Positions 34,913-46,685 of a DNA stretch of 64,000 bases are shown here, piece by piece (the first letter of the stretch is position 1; each line of letters begins with the position of its first letter). This DNA comes from Tetracentron sinense (Eukaryota > Streptophyta > Magnoliopsida > Trochodendrales > Trochodendraceae). A program made the translations under genes and the position numbers. The stretch spans positions 109,593-173,592 of the forward strand of contig JABCRI010001147.1 in the NCBI GenBank assembly GCA_015143295.1, given 5' to 3'. The notes beneath the pieces were generated by a model that did no database searches, was not told where the DNA came from, and worked only from the letters and a program-made list of their open reading frames with translations.

Positions 34913-35409
34913 CGTATGCAAAGCGTTTGTTTGTAAGAATAGTAATATAACTCACACATGCTTCAAAAATGGAACCCAAATTGTTCGCTTTCACAAGATA
35001 ATGTATAGAAGAAAAGACAAGAAAATGAGTTTTCTAGATTTTTAAGAACTGTATTACTATAAAAATAGAAAATAATTTTTTTTGAAACTGTCATTGCTAA
35101 TTATATATATTTATAAATTAAAGTAATTAATGATGTGACATTTGACAAGTATAATTTTGAAAAAAAATTTTGTAATTCATGCCTTAACCTTTTCTCAAAA
35201 TAACCTCAAAATATTGAGAGAGTAAGAGAAAATAGGCACCATTGAGAAACTATTTTCTTTATAAAAAAGTTCTTAAATTCCCAAACATCTCTCTTAGCCA
35301 GTTAAAACTCCCAACATTTCAACTTAGTGTATATTTAGACAAAGAAAAGTTTAATATTATATCGTGCAATATATCATCAATAAATTGCAAGAGATGACTA
35401 CCTAGGAGA

Positions 35410-35665
35410 TATTGGATTTTAGAGATATGGGAAAACCAGCATACCCAATGTGGGTTCTGTGATTTCAATTATATAGATGTACTACAAGGTTACAACCAAG
35501 TAGAACTCTTTACAGATAAGAGATGGACTCGTTACAAGCTGATTACAAAATGTTGGATTGTGCAAACAGATAAGGAAACTCTATCAGGTAGAAGTGAGTT
35601 CACTGTTGTGGACTCTATCATGTAGAAGTCTAATAAGAGTGGAACTCTTCATGTGTGCACTATCA
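35410..35665 (-). repeat. Copia 3' LTR, unit 4
   Basis: 256 bp; about four hand-counted differences from the unit 2 3' LTR. Confidence 0.9.
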
Positions 35666-35844
35666 CTCCCCCTCAAATTTCATGGAGGTTTGATCATGAG
35701 TTTGTTTTTGAGATACCGAAATCTGCTCTTTGGAAGTCCTTTGGTAAAAAGATCAGCTACTTGATTGAATGTAGAGACAAACTGAACACGAACATCGCCC
35801 ATAATAACTCGCTCACGAATGAAATGGTAATCAATTTCAATGTG

Positions 35845-36972
35845 TTAACATAGAGCATGAAGGATTGGGTTGGAGGCCATGTATGTGGTGCTGATATTAT
35901 CACAATAGATAGCTGATGGAGTGGGGAGGAACAAACCTAAATCACAGAGTAAGAACCGAATCCAAAGAATAGCTGCTGTAGCAGATGCTAAGGCTCTATA
36001 CTCAGCTTCGGCCGTTGATCTAGACACCGTTGGTTTTTTCTTGGCACTCCATGACACCAAATTAGAACCAAGAAAGACACATAGACCTGTGGTAGACCTC
36101 CTATCATCCAGATTGCCTGCCCAATCAGCATCCGAGAAGGCAGAAATTACAAAGGAGGAAGAGGGATGAAAAGTGAGTCCTTCACCCAAAGATCCTTTGA
36201 TGAAACGTAATATCCGCTTTGCTGCAGTGTAATGGAGGTCGGTAGGTTTGGGCATGAAAAGGGAGACCTGATTGACTGCATAAGAGATATCAGACCTAGT
36301 GATGGTGAGATGTTGAAGAGCACCAACCAGTTGTCGGTAGATAGAGGGATCAGCCAAAGGAGAACCGTTGTGCATAGAGACTTTTGATCCAGAGCTAACA
36401 GGAGTAGCAGAAGGTTTCGCACCAGTCATACCAAACTTGTCTAGGAGAGACAAAGAGTAATTTGTTTGGGTTAAGCAAAAAGTACCACCATCGTTCGTGG
36501 ATGCTTCCATACCGAGGAAATAATGGATATTTCCTAAATCTTTCATCTCAAAGATCTGACCAATTTGAGAGATGAAATTATGAATAATTTTGTCGTTGCT
36601 TCCTGTTAAGATAATATCGTCAACATATAAAAGAAGAACCATCATCCCTTTTTGAGACTGAAATATGAACATTGAGGTGTCGACCTTGCTACAACGAAAT
36701 CCAAACTCGAGGAGATAGGTACTGAACTTTTGAAACCATGCGCGAGGTGCTTGTTTGAGTCCGTATAGCGCTTTGTGAGAGCGACAAACGAATTGTGGAT
36801 GGTCCGGATCCGTGAAGCCAGGAGGTTTCGACATGAACACTTCCTCTTCCAAGTCACCATTTGAAAAGGCATTTTTTACGTCCAGTTGACGAAACATCCA
36901 TTTTCGACTAACGGCAATGGAGAGAACAACACGAATAGTAGATGGTTTCACTACCGGACTGAAAGTTTCCAC
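35845..36972 (-). pseudogene. Copia RT/RNase H segment, unit 4
   Basis: 375 codons open. It holds the RT core with LDVKNAF (first catalytic Asp about residue 31), [11 protein letters not shown] and an intact YVDD catalytic motif (about 116-119). RNase H follows, with [18 protein letters not shown] and YCDNIS. It is the same translational frame as the integrase segment upstream, separated from it by one TAG. It ends early at LHALC, where a K codon is TAA, and so lacks the usual KHIEVDYHF-type tail, which is still readable beyond the stop. Confidence 0.88.
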
Positions 36973-36987
36973 AAAATCAACGCCGGG

Positions 36988-38706
36988 CTATTGATGAAAA
37001 CCCTTGGCCACAAGGCGAGCCTTGTACCGCTCAATTGTGCCATTGGCATGCTGTTTTATTCGGAATATCCACTTACAACCAATAAGATTCATGTTGCATT
37101 GAAGCGGAACAAGGGACCAAGTTTTGTTGCTGATGAGTGCATTCAATTCCTCAAGCATGGCATCGCGCCACTTGCTGTCTTTTGAAGCCTGAGTATAGCA
37201 AGTAGGTGTAGTAGGGACTGGTGAGAAGGTAGTTGACAAAGCAATGGGATGTCGAGAGGCCAAGTGGCTGGATGGAGCACCAATAGAGGAGTTTGCCTTC
37301 GAGCGACTGACCATGGGATGCACGTTTGTGGTTTCTACAGTAAGTAGAGATGTTGATGAAGGCATAGAATCAGCATCCGTAGGAGAAGGGGCAGCAAGTG
37401 GTGGATCAATGAGATCCACAATAAGCTGGACAGGTGGCGCTTGGAGTAGTTGATCATGTGAGGGGCATGATGGAAACATAGAGGAGTCCATAGTAGCTGT
37501 TGTGCTAGAAGTGGAGGAGGTAACCGAATGCTTTGAAGGTGTGGGCAGCTTGTCCAAGGGAAGTGGAGCAATGCATTGCTCATGAGGAACCTGAAAAGGA
37601 GAGTAGGATGGAAAGGATTTACCTTGCAACAATACTTTCTCTGGTGGAATGTGAGGTGGTGAAGGACTAGAGTGACAATCCATTGTTGCCGGGAAGGTGT
37701 TCTCATCAAATATCACATGGCGAGAGATGTACACCCGGCCAGATTTTGGATCCAAGCACCGATACCCTTTGTAGGAGTCGCTATATCCAATGAAGGTGCA
37801 CATGATTGATTTTGGGCTAAGCTTGTCTTTGCGATAGGGACCCAAAAACGGGTAGCATGCACACCCAAAGGTTCTCAACAATTTATAGTCCGGAGTGATG
37901 CCAAAGAGAACCTGAAAAGGGGATATGTTGTGGACTGTTGATGAAGGCATTCGGTTTATTAAATAAACAGCCGTGGATAGAGCTTCTAACCAAAGGTGCT
38001 TTGTCATACTAGCTTGAGTAAGCAGTGTGTTTGTAGTTTCAATTAAATGCCGAAGCTTTCGTTCTGCCAAGCCGTTTTGCTCGGGAGTATGGGGGCAGGA
38101 GAGCCTGTGGATAATGCCATGATCACTGGTGTACTTGGAAAAGTTGGAGGATGTGTACTCGCCCCCACCATCACTTTGCAAGATATGTATCTTGAATTTA
38201 AGTAAATTTTCATAAAGGTGTTTAAAGCGAGCAAAGCATTCAAGACTATCAGATTTTTTTCGCATTGGATAGATCCAAGTATACCGACTGTAGTCATCTA
38301 CAAAACTGATGTAATAACGATAACCGGAATTACTAACAGCGGGTGAAGGACCCCATATATCACTATGAATTAAAAACAAAGGGTGAGGAGAGTCATGCAC
38401 TACGGTTCCAAAAGGAAGTTTGGAACTCGTTGAAACTCGACACTTTGAACAAAGAAAATTCCTAGAACTAGCATCCGAAGGAAGGAAATTATTGGAGACC
38501 AACTGAGCAACAACTTGAACTGAGGGGTGACCAAGCTGCCGATGCCAAATTGCAGCTGAGATGTTGGTGCTATAGAAAGCAACAGAAGAATGAAGATGTC
38601 TCTGACGAATTGGGTGGAGGTCACCATCAACCGAGCTCTCCAGGAGGACCGTCCCTGTTTCCAGATCCTTTACACAAACCCCCAAGGATAGAAGACAAAC
38701 AAACAA
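36988..38706 (-). pseudogene. Copia integrase and RT N-terminus, unit 4
   Basis: 572 codons open. HHCC zinc finger (H55, H60, C86, C89); integrase core D116 (HSDIWGP), D179 (QSDGGGEY) and E215 (EQNGLAERK) with D-35-E spacing. A Ser/Pro-rich linker follows, then the RT start (KDSKWRDAMLEEL, CKWIFRIKQ, YKARLVAKGFHQ). It stops at CAG-to-TAG (36988-36990), a mutation shared with unit 2. Unit 6 keeps the Gln codon. The upstream start is not natural: it is where the frame resumes after the one-base loss at about 38676. Confidence 0.9.
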
Positions 38707-39992
38707 TTATTATCCTTTGTAAAGGTAGAGACTGATAGAAGATTTTTCTTAATCTGGGGAACAAGAAGAACATTACGGAGATGCAAAGGGGAGGAATTAG
38801 GAGTGGGGAGAATAGAGTTACCAATGTGAGTGATGGGGACAGTAGACCCATTGCCAACTTCAATAACATCTGGACCATGGTAGTTGGTTGCCTGAAGTAG
38901 ATTGGATGAGTTGTTGGTCATATGATTCGTGGCCCCGGTATCAGGATACGAATTTGGATCAAAATCATCGCGAACACTCATGGCGGCAAAGGATTGGGGC
39001 AACGAATCATCCTGAAAGGCATAGTTGAACCGTTGGCAGCTTTGAAGGGCCACATGTCCAGGCCTATCACAGATCTGACAAGTGGAAGAGAGAGTGCCAT
39101 GGCTGCGTGAAGGGAAAGCAGCTTGTGGTTGCTGTGAGGGACGACCATGAAAGTCAGATGGCTGTTGGGGATAATGCCCACGACCTGAACGATTGTTGTT
39201 GGCATTACGACCGCCATTGGAACGGTAACCACGACATCGGAAGCGGGATCCACGAGATGGAGCACGGTTGGTATAGAGGGCAGTAGGTTGGGCATCCGAA
39301 CCAGCACTTGGAGGGTGAAGGTGAGCCAACCTTTGCTCATGTTGTAGCAGCCAAGCACGGAGTTCCTCGAAGGTGATAGGCTCAACACGGTTGGAGACAG
39401 CCGTAATGAAAGCTTCATAATCAGCGGAGAGACCATGAAGAGTGTGGTGAACAAGGTCATCATCGGAGATTGGAAGATTAATGGCAGCAAGAGAATCAGC
39501 GAGTGACTTTATCTTGAGCAGGAAATCAGCAATAGAGAAAATCCCCTTTTTGATCGATTGTAACTCACCTCGAAGGTGCATCGATTGCACACCAGAATGC
39601 TGAGCAAATGTAGTCTCGAGGGCTACCCAAACAGCCTTAGATGTTGAGAGATCTATAGTATGAGTTGACACGCTAGGTGTTAATGTAGCGTTCAAGGAAC
39701 TTAAGATGAACTGATCAGTCTTGCGCCAAAGATGATACTCGGGGTTCAGGTTTTCTGCAAGTTGAGGGGAAGGGGGAGTGATGCTACCATCAACAAAGCC
39801 AAACAGATCTTGGGAGGTGAGGATAGGGGTGATTTGAGAGTGCCAGAGCAAGTAGTTGGATCCATCTAGTTTGATGGAAACAAATTGGTTTATGTTTGTG
39901 ACATTGAATGGATAAGAAGGTGGTGGTGGTGGTGGTGCACTATTGGAGGATGGGGTGGGAGTCACAATGGATGAAGGTGGTGAAGACGCCAT
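38670..39992 (-). pseudogene. Copia Gag-protease, unit 4
   Basis: 440 codons from the MASSPPSS methionine at 39992. N-terminal Gag segment (INQFVSIKLDGSNYLLW), Gag body, and a basic RGSRFRCRGYRSNGGR region. The zinc knuckle is C304-C307-H312, but the canonical last Cys (317) is Ser; Cys318 follows. The protease motif DTGA is at about 350-353. It ends at GFV because one A is missing in an ACAAACCCCC run (about 38675-38681). The unit 6 copy has the extra A and reads through into CVNDLETG. Confidence 0.9.
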
Positions 39993-40050
39993 TGGAAAAA
40001 CTGAACCAGAAAATAGAGAAGAGTGAGCTTTAAGAACCGCTCTGATACCA

Positions 40051-40306
40051 TATAGGATTTCAGAGATATGGGAAAACCAGCATACCCAATGTGGGTTCTG
40101 TGATTTCAATTATATACATGTACTACAAGGTTACAACCAAGTAGAACTCTTTACAGATAAGAGATGGACTCGTTACAAGGTGATTACAAAATGTTGGACT
40201 GTGCAAACAGATAAGGAAACTCTATCATGTAGAATGGAGTTCACTGTTGTGGACTCTATCATGTAGAAGTCTAATAAGAGTGGAACTCTTAATGTGTGCA
40301 CTATCA
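40051..40306 (-). repeat. Copia 5' LTR, unit 4
   Basis: 256 bp; nearly identical to the 5' LTR of unit 2 (19331-19586). Confidence 0.9.
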
Positions 40307-40311
40307 GGAGA

Positions 40312-41222
40312 TATATCTCTAACTTGCAAGATGACAATCTTTTGGCCGATATATATAGCCTGGAATTTAAAGTCAAAATTGTAACATGTATTGTGGAAAT
40401 AACCAATAGAAAACCTAACCGACAAAAAAGAATAAAACAAAAGGGACCATAAGAGATATACGTGGTTCGGCAACAACCTGCCTACGTCCACGGGTCAAGA
40501 TCCGATTACTTCTTTATTCGTAGAAACCTTGAGGAACTAGTACAAAAGTACTAAACTCACATTCTCTATGAAAACTCAAAGAAGAATCTTTATCTATCTT
40601 CCTTAAACTTTTCTCAATCCCTAATATGCTTTAACCCTTTCTATAATCTCTCACTCTCAATGCAAAAGCATTCCCTTGATCTTTTGATTATTGATTGATA
40701 CAAACCGTAGACCCATAACTATGTATTTATAGGACTAAATCCGGAGTCCTGAAGAACTAGAAAGACTCCTCTCACAATAGAAGTTTCCCAAAACAATACT
40801 GACTTAGAACCCGCAATTTTCTGAAAAATTTCGCCCATTGGGGCGATCGATCGCCCCAATTCTAGCCAACTTCAATAACATGTGTATGAAAATTGAACAT
40901 TTGACAAATACCATAATGAATTTATAAAAAAAATATGAATATATAAACTAGATTTGAAAAACAATCATTGGATTATTTTGCAGCTAATAAGATGCAACTA
41001 CTACTTTTCGAATCAAGGTTATCACGAATAACCATCCTAATATCAGTGATACTAACAATAAGCATAGTCAATGAAAAAAAAAACAAAAAGCATAGCCAAT
41101 ATATGCAGTACTAAAGCGAGATGATATTAGAGATGGTATTTTGACATTTTGATCTAAATTTTTTATCTACCAAATGAAGACAGAAAATGAGTGAAAAATT
41201 AACTTGTGTTGAGACTAAAGCT
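40312..41222. repeat. LTR-like block and non-coding flank, unit 4
   Basis: Paralog of 19592-20505, with the same GTGGTTCGGCAAC and CTACGTCCACGGG boxes and a GGGGCGATCGATCGCCCC palindrome near 40838. No gene is seen. Confidence 0.5.
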
Positions 41223-41223
41223 A

Positions 41224-41360
41224 GTTTTTTTTTTTTTGGAAGGTTTTTAAAAATAGTGTCCGCACCGACCCACTCGGAATTTTCCCATACGGGCACCAGG
41301 GTAAGTCGAGGAGCTGAGAGTTGAAGACACGACCTCAGGGAGCAAACCCAGGACGCTAGG
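41224..41360 (-). repeat. SINE-like remnant, unit 4
   Basis: Paralog of 20508-20640, with a T-run then the CCCGTATGGGAAAATTCC region on the minus strand. Confidence 0.35.
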
Positions 41361-41924
41361 ACACATTCAGCAGTTGGAATAAAGAACTTTTGTACCTAAA
41401 TTTAATAAAGCTACTACCCTCTAGACAGACCAATTCTTCCCAAATAGGTAAAATATAATAGCTTCATTGGCTCTGTAAATCAGGGATGCCATTCACCTAC
41501 TTGATTGCATCATGGAATTGGTAGAATTCAGATTGTAATACAATTACTCTGCAAATGGAGCTGTCAGATCAGGGTCCCTCAAAATAATCCCATGAAAACT
41601 GATCCAAACCGCCATTAAGCGTAATTCTAACTTCCCAATATAATAACTCTAAACCATAATCTAGAGAACTAAGGTGAAATTGACATTCAAAAGTATGCTT
41701 AAAGCCATGACCATAACTATAAAGCAAGTCAAAAAGACCTACAACCCTTAATCACCACCTAGAAAAGACCCTATCCTTGACACTGACCTCAAAAGTTGAA
41801 GCATAGAGCAAGACGACAGCCTCTCCACCATCAAAACATGCTGGGATTGGAGGCTGCAGGGCAAGGCAGATCAAGAAACAGGAAGCTATTATCAGGTTTG
41901 TAATTTCAGCAATTTCAGTCTATA

Positions 41925-42043
41925 TACATTATAAATATGACAACATTACAGGGCCCAAGTATGTAGCATAACAAATTGATGGACTGCACTGAAACCATGA
42001 GGTCATGGGTCCAATCCAAACTTATCTAGCAGAAAAAAAGTAC

Positions 42044-42088
<45 letters not shown>

Positions 42089-42340
42089 CTATATATATAT
42101 ATAGTTTTGTGGCTAATCACTGTAAAATCAATATTAAGAAAACAGACAATCATGAGAAGGCCCAAAGCCATACTCCTTGTGAAATGTTAGATGCATGGGG
42201 GCCTTCAATAAGCACATTGTTGAGTCTGATGCACTAGCAAGTATATTTTGGGATACATGCAAATTTCATGACACTGTATCTAACATCCTCAAAAAGAAAA
42301 GGAAAAAATAGTTTGAAGTTTAATTCATGTCTCCATCCCA
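41925..42340 (+). repeat. SINE-like repeat copy a with compound CA/TA tract, unit 4
   Basis: Paralog of 4004-4385. It has the longest microsatellite of the set: (CA)n then (TA)n, a CT interruption and a second (AT)n (about 42045-42103). Confidence 0.4.
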
Positions 42341-42347
42341 ACTAATT

Positions 42348-42463
42348 ATAAATATGACAACATTACAGGGCTCAAGTGTGTAGCATAACAAATTGATGGA
42401 CTGCACTGCAACCATGAGGTCATGGGTCCAATCCAAACTTATGTAGCAGAAAAAAAGTACAAT

Positions 42464-42495
<32 letters not shown>

Positions 42496-42740
42496 TGTTT
42501 TGTGGCTAATCACTGTACAATCAATATTAAGAAAACAGAATCATGAGAAGACCCAAAGCCGTACTCCCTGTGAAATGTTAGATGCAGGGGGGCCTTCAAT
42601 AACCACATTGTTGAGTCTGATGCACTAGCAAGCATATTTTGGCATACATGCAAACTTCATGACACTGTATCTAACATCCTCAAAAAGAAAAGGAAAAAAT
42701 AGTTTGAAGTTTAATTCATGTCTGCATCCCAACTAACCAA
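42348..42740 (+). repeat. SINE-like repeat copy b, unit 4
   Basis: Paralog of 4403-4765, with a CA/TA tract at about 42463-42495. Confidence 0.4.
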
Positions 42741-43477
42741 TTGCTTTGAAGTAGGATTGGACCCGTATTTCTGCATATAATTCTTTCTACTCCAGGTTTT
42801 AACATACCATTGTGGTGGTGATGTTATGGTAACTCATTTGATCATGAAGGGAGTACAGCACAGCCGGTAGAACACTAGTGTAACGAATAAACAAATGAAT
42901 AATAAAGCCCACACAACAGTTGATATAGACAGCGATCACATCATCAAGCATTCATGTATAATGTGGCCAGCAATACCAGAACTCTTTTGTCAACACCCAC
43001 TTCATTGAACTGGATAAAGCTTTTGGCCCCATCATCTTGATAAAGTTAGAATCCTGTATAAGAACTGATCATTTCAAAGCATAAGCAACTGAACCTCCTT
43101 TTATGTTTGACAAGCAAGACAGATGTATTATATAAGAGGTCTAACCTGGAAATGATCTCAACAAGTTCAGAAGGAAAGATGTACCATATGGCTCTGAAAT
43201 TTTCTCACCCAAGATAAATCCAAGCAGGGAAAACAATTTTAAACTTGTTAGAAAATCGAACAAACCATGAGTGTTTGTGCAATTTATTTTGGATAAGAAA
43301 GATATGGTCTCATGCTTTTCATAGTTCCAATAGTGTAATTCCGAGGTCCTTCAGAATTGGAAGAAGAATTTTTCCTAGTCTTCAGGATATTGTCACCCAT
43401 AACAATGAGACAAGATTATCTCATGAATAAAAAGACTAGAGAAGGCAAACTCGGAGTCGTTAGCTTCACAGGAAGTC

Positions 43478-43806
43478 ATGTTTAACTCAAAATTAATGAA
43501 ACAGCTCTGTTTGGCAACTTGGGAAAAACTAGATCTGTTTGGCAAGCCTGTCTGCCCCTCTTTGAATGTTGCTCATTCTCACAAGTTTGGAGAGAATTTA
43601 ACAGATCTGCTAACTGGCTCGCCAACCACTGCTTGGAAATCACTTGCTCGTCATACTCATACATTCCTTGTAATATCCCTCCTCCCCTTCTTTCTATTAT
43701 ATTTGAGGACCATTCGGGAAAGGTGTATGTTAGAATGTAATCCTTTCTTCCTTTTTATATATCTGTTCGGGTCCGCCTAACCCCAGCTAACCTTCCAAAA
43801 AAAAAA
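43478..43806 (+). mobile_element. LINE 3' fragment, unit 4 copy
   Basis: Paralog of 5525-5857. The frame at 43519-43740 reads SFSQVWREFNRSANWLANHC and ends FEDHSGKVYVRM. This version (SANWLAN) is closer to a typical RVT_3 end than the unit 1 copy. A ten-A tract lies at 43797-43806. Confidence 0.45.
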
Positions 43807-45208
43807 CCTTGAAATGCAAAAAGGACAAGACCCTGCTACAGGCATCAACATTAATCTGTTTGGCCATGGCTGGGCTTACCACTTATTATGCCTAAGGAGA
43901 ACCACACAATCTAGAACTCCTCAATACAAATCACAAACACAACCGCATTGGAGAGGGGTGAACTTCATTGAATTTTGCTCATTCTCACACATTTGAAAGT
44001 TTTTGTTATATTAATCCTTATATGAAAGTAGTATATTTCTTCAATTCCAATGCTATTATTTACCTGGGTGTGGGTGAACTTCATTGACTAGGGTTTCCAT
44101 TGATTTGTTTTTCTCCAATTTAGTATGATTCTTTTCTTCTAATGGGTGGTTTCAATTTCTGTTATCATTTCATAATTTCGGGTTTCTAAGTAGGAAGATG
44201 TTGGATTCTACTTAGATAACCAGAGAATTTCAACCAATTCCTCTTCCCATCATAGATATTCTTGTTAATGTGTTTGTGAATTTCCTGTAATTTTGCTCTG
44301 TCTATGTTCCTTTAGTCAATAGATGTTGAATGTACTTGATGATCATTGCATGAAAGAGAATCAGAAGGTAGAATTGGAGAACCAAAGACGACATAACATC
44401 GGCTTTTGATTTAGGGTACTCCTTTCATCAGCTTACGACAAATGTTTATTATTGGGGGGAAGTCAGAGTCGGGAGATACAGCTGCCCTGAAACTTTTGAA
44501 TTTGGAAAAAAAATGCTAGATGTTGCATTAAATCAACCCCTAGAACAATACTTTTAAACAAAACAAAGAAGGGAAGCAAGTCGCAAATTTCATTTATGAT
44601 GAATTCTTTAATAAAAATTCCATTAATAGATATTATTGATTGAAATGTCATTCTTTTTTTACCTAAAGCAGCTCAAATCCTAAACAAAAAATTTGACGGC
44701 ACCCACACCAAAACGACTGTTCATGTAGCAAAACTGGTTTTCTAGATACCCTTAAAACCATGGATGAGCAACAAAACAACCTTCCCTTTCCCCCAAACAG
44801 CTTCTTCTATTTTCCCAAAGTAAGAAACATGATCAAGAACAAAGAAAGATGAAGGTTAGAAGTTTATTTTTTAAAATAAATCAACACTAGGAGAATGCTA
44901 ACCCTAATCGCCCTTAGAAGGGAAACAACTCACAAATTTATTACAAAGAAGGCAAATTTATTTATTTTTGATTGATCACAACTAACAAACTTATTACATA
45001 TGACATTCTCAAAATCGTTACATGTGAACAACTTCAAAATTACATGTGAACAACTCCCAAAAAAAATTGCTTACATATTCTAAAAATCTATATAAACATA
45101 ATACAATCTCTCTGGCGACAGCAAAAGACTACCAAAATGTCACCCACAGAGAAGAAACCCTACAAATTAAGTAACAAATAACCGAATAAAGCTGTAACCT
45201 CAAGAACA
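43807..45208. other. Non-coding 3' flank of MADS copy 3
   Basis: Paralogous to about 5860-7325, with several small deletions (for example near 44830 and 44915-44930) and visibly more differences than the adjacent coding region. No gene is seen. Confidence 0.5.
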
Positions 45209-46045
45209 TCAAAGAGCAGGAAGAAGCTCAATGTCGTCTCTCAGAAGCTCCGCCAAAAATCCCGACCAATGATCATCCTCTCCTCCATCTTCGTTCCCTA
45301 AATCGGCTACCAGAGCGTCGAGATCATCCATTGAGATTGAAAAATCCTCATCAACAAAATCTGAGGTAGAAGCTTCATCGGTGAGAAGAGGAGCCTTGAA
45401 ATCATCATCCGAAGCACTTTTATTCCAATCGGGAACCATTGGAGCGTCGAGATCATGAACCATACCCGCAAAAACCTGATCAACATTGGAGGCAGAAGCT
45501 TCATCGGTGAGGAGCAGAGCCGAAGCCATTTCATTCGGAGGATCAAAATACTGATGAACATGATCGGAGGTAGAAGCTTGATCGGATCTTGAAGGCAGCT
45601 TCTCAACTCGCCTCAACACATTGCTCCTGAGTTTCTCCAACTCATCAACTACAGATTGCAATTTCTCCACGGAATCGTACTCCTCGGGATCAATCTGTTC
45701 CCACCAAAACCTATTTCCACCGTTCATCTTCTGCTGTCGCTCGTTCTTGATCTCGGACTCAAGATCTTGAATCTCACGGGAGAGTCTCGAATGTTCAGCG
45801 CCATTGTTCACCGGACCGGACCTGGAATTGGAAAGATACCGATCGATGAGAGAATCGACGGAGGTGTGTCCGAAGGTGTAAGGTTTTCCGGCCGGCGAGA
45901 ATACGATAACGGCGATTTCAGCATCGCAGAGAGAGCAAGCCTCAGCGGCCTTCTTGAAGAGGCCTTTGCGTCTCTTAGAGAAGGTGACCTGCCTCTTATT
46001 CGGATTCTCAAGCTTCTCTATCTCAATCTTCCTCTTTCCCATCAC
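45209..46045 (-). CDS. Type I (M-alpha) MADS-box transcription factor, AGL62/AGL29-like, copy 3
   Basis: Intact 278-residue, intronless, and identical in protein sequence to copy 2 (23941-24777). At least one silent change is visible near the 3' end (about 45236). MADS domain at residues 2-71; helical segments at about 82-106 and 121-150; acidic Ser/Asp-rich tail with duplicated LLTDEAS modules and a hydrophobic end (FLAELLRDDIELLPAL). The start is the first of two adjacent Met codons; either could be used. It lies in the same sense as the degenerate copia genes but has its own predicted promoter. A nuclear DNA-binding role follows from the family; the specific target and tissue are unknown. 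Confidence 0.93.
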   Translation of the reverse strand: MMGKRKIEIEKLENPNKRQVTFSKRRKGLFKKAAEACSLCDAEIAVIVFSPAGKPYTFGHTSVDSLIDRYLSNSRSGPVNNGAEHSRLSREIQDLESEIKNERQQKMNGGNRFWWEQIDPEEYDSVEKLQSVVDELEKLRSNVLRRVEKLPSRSDQASTSDHVHQYFDPPNEMASALLLTDEASASNVDQVFAGMVHDLDAPMVPDWNKSASDDDFKAPLLTDEASTSDFVDEDFSISMDDLDALVADLGNEDGGEDDHWSGFLAELLRDDIELLPAL

Positions 46046-46203
46046 TGGTTTCTTGAATTAGGAGGATGGTGTTCTTCGCTATCTCAATCTTCGAGCTTCG
46101 CTCTTGAATTTCTTTTTCCCGCTTCTCAGTTGTCACTCTCTCTTCTTTCAGTTACGAGGTTGTTGCAAATTATTCCTCGACTCCGAGTCCGAATATATGG
46201 AGA
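46046..46203 (-). promoter_or_regulatory. Predicted leader and TATA-like box of MADS copy 3
   Basis: Minus-strand CATATATTC box at about 46191-46199, 146 bases upstream of the ATG, with a GA-rich leader. Identical in layout to copies 1 and 2. A GGCGGT/ACCGCC hairpin insertion lies at about 46334-46360, shared with copy 2 only. Confidence 0.35.
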
Positions 46204-46481
46204 GAAAATATCTTCACCATGACCAAAGTGCCCCCGTGATTGCCATAGAAATTACAGTTTGCCAAGTGGGCCAGCTTTATCAGGCTGCTATGTCGAAACC
46301 TTTTTTTTTTTGAATTGGGATCTTCTGAAGTGCTAGCCGGCGGTGAGACCGCCACTGCCAGCTTCACCAAACTCGGACAAACTAACATTGTCCCAAATAT
46401 TAAGGAAGGAAAAGACCAGGAAATGGAAAACGGACGCTGACCTTGTAATCTCATTGGTCCACGTCCCCTATTTACCACCCA

Positions 46482-46685
46482 TTGCTTAGTTAGTTAGTTA
46501 GTCAGTCTTTTGGTTTCGGGATATAACTTTAGGCCGCAATGGAAGGTTAACTGCTGGGCGAGTAAAAACAAGTATATACAAACTCCCACCCTCGCGGGAA
46601 TGAGATCCGGTACATCCCCCTAACAGGGGATTCACTACCACTGGGACAAAGCTCTGGTGTGTACCCATTGCTTAGATTCCCTTAC
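46482..46685 (-). repeat. TTAG microsatellite and SINE-like repeat, unit 4
   Basis: Paralog of 8580-8775, with one interrupted TTAG repeat. Confidence 0.4.

Larger units (their letters stand above)
35410..40306 (-). mobile_element. Ty1-copia retrotransposon, unit 4 copy, structurally complete
   Basis: 4897 bp, with duplication GGAGA at 35405-35409 and 40307-40311, the same site as in units 2 and 6. It has 256-bp LTRs (35410-35665 and 40051-40306), a tRNA-Met primer-binding site at 40039-40050 and a purine tract at about 35666-35680. Coding order is Gag, protease, integrase, RT, RNase H. The best-preserved reference copy in this window, but inactive because of a frameshift and stops. The target lies in the palindrome GAGATATATCTC. 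Confidence 0.95.

Noticed and set aside
40001..40109. Longer copia Gag start (39 extra residues at the N-terminus)
   Set aside because: The extension reads through the LTR edge and the primer-binding site. The MASSPPSS methionine at 39992 is the natural start.
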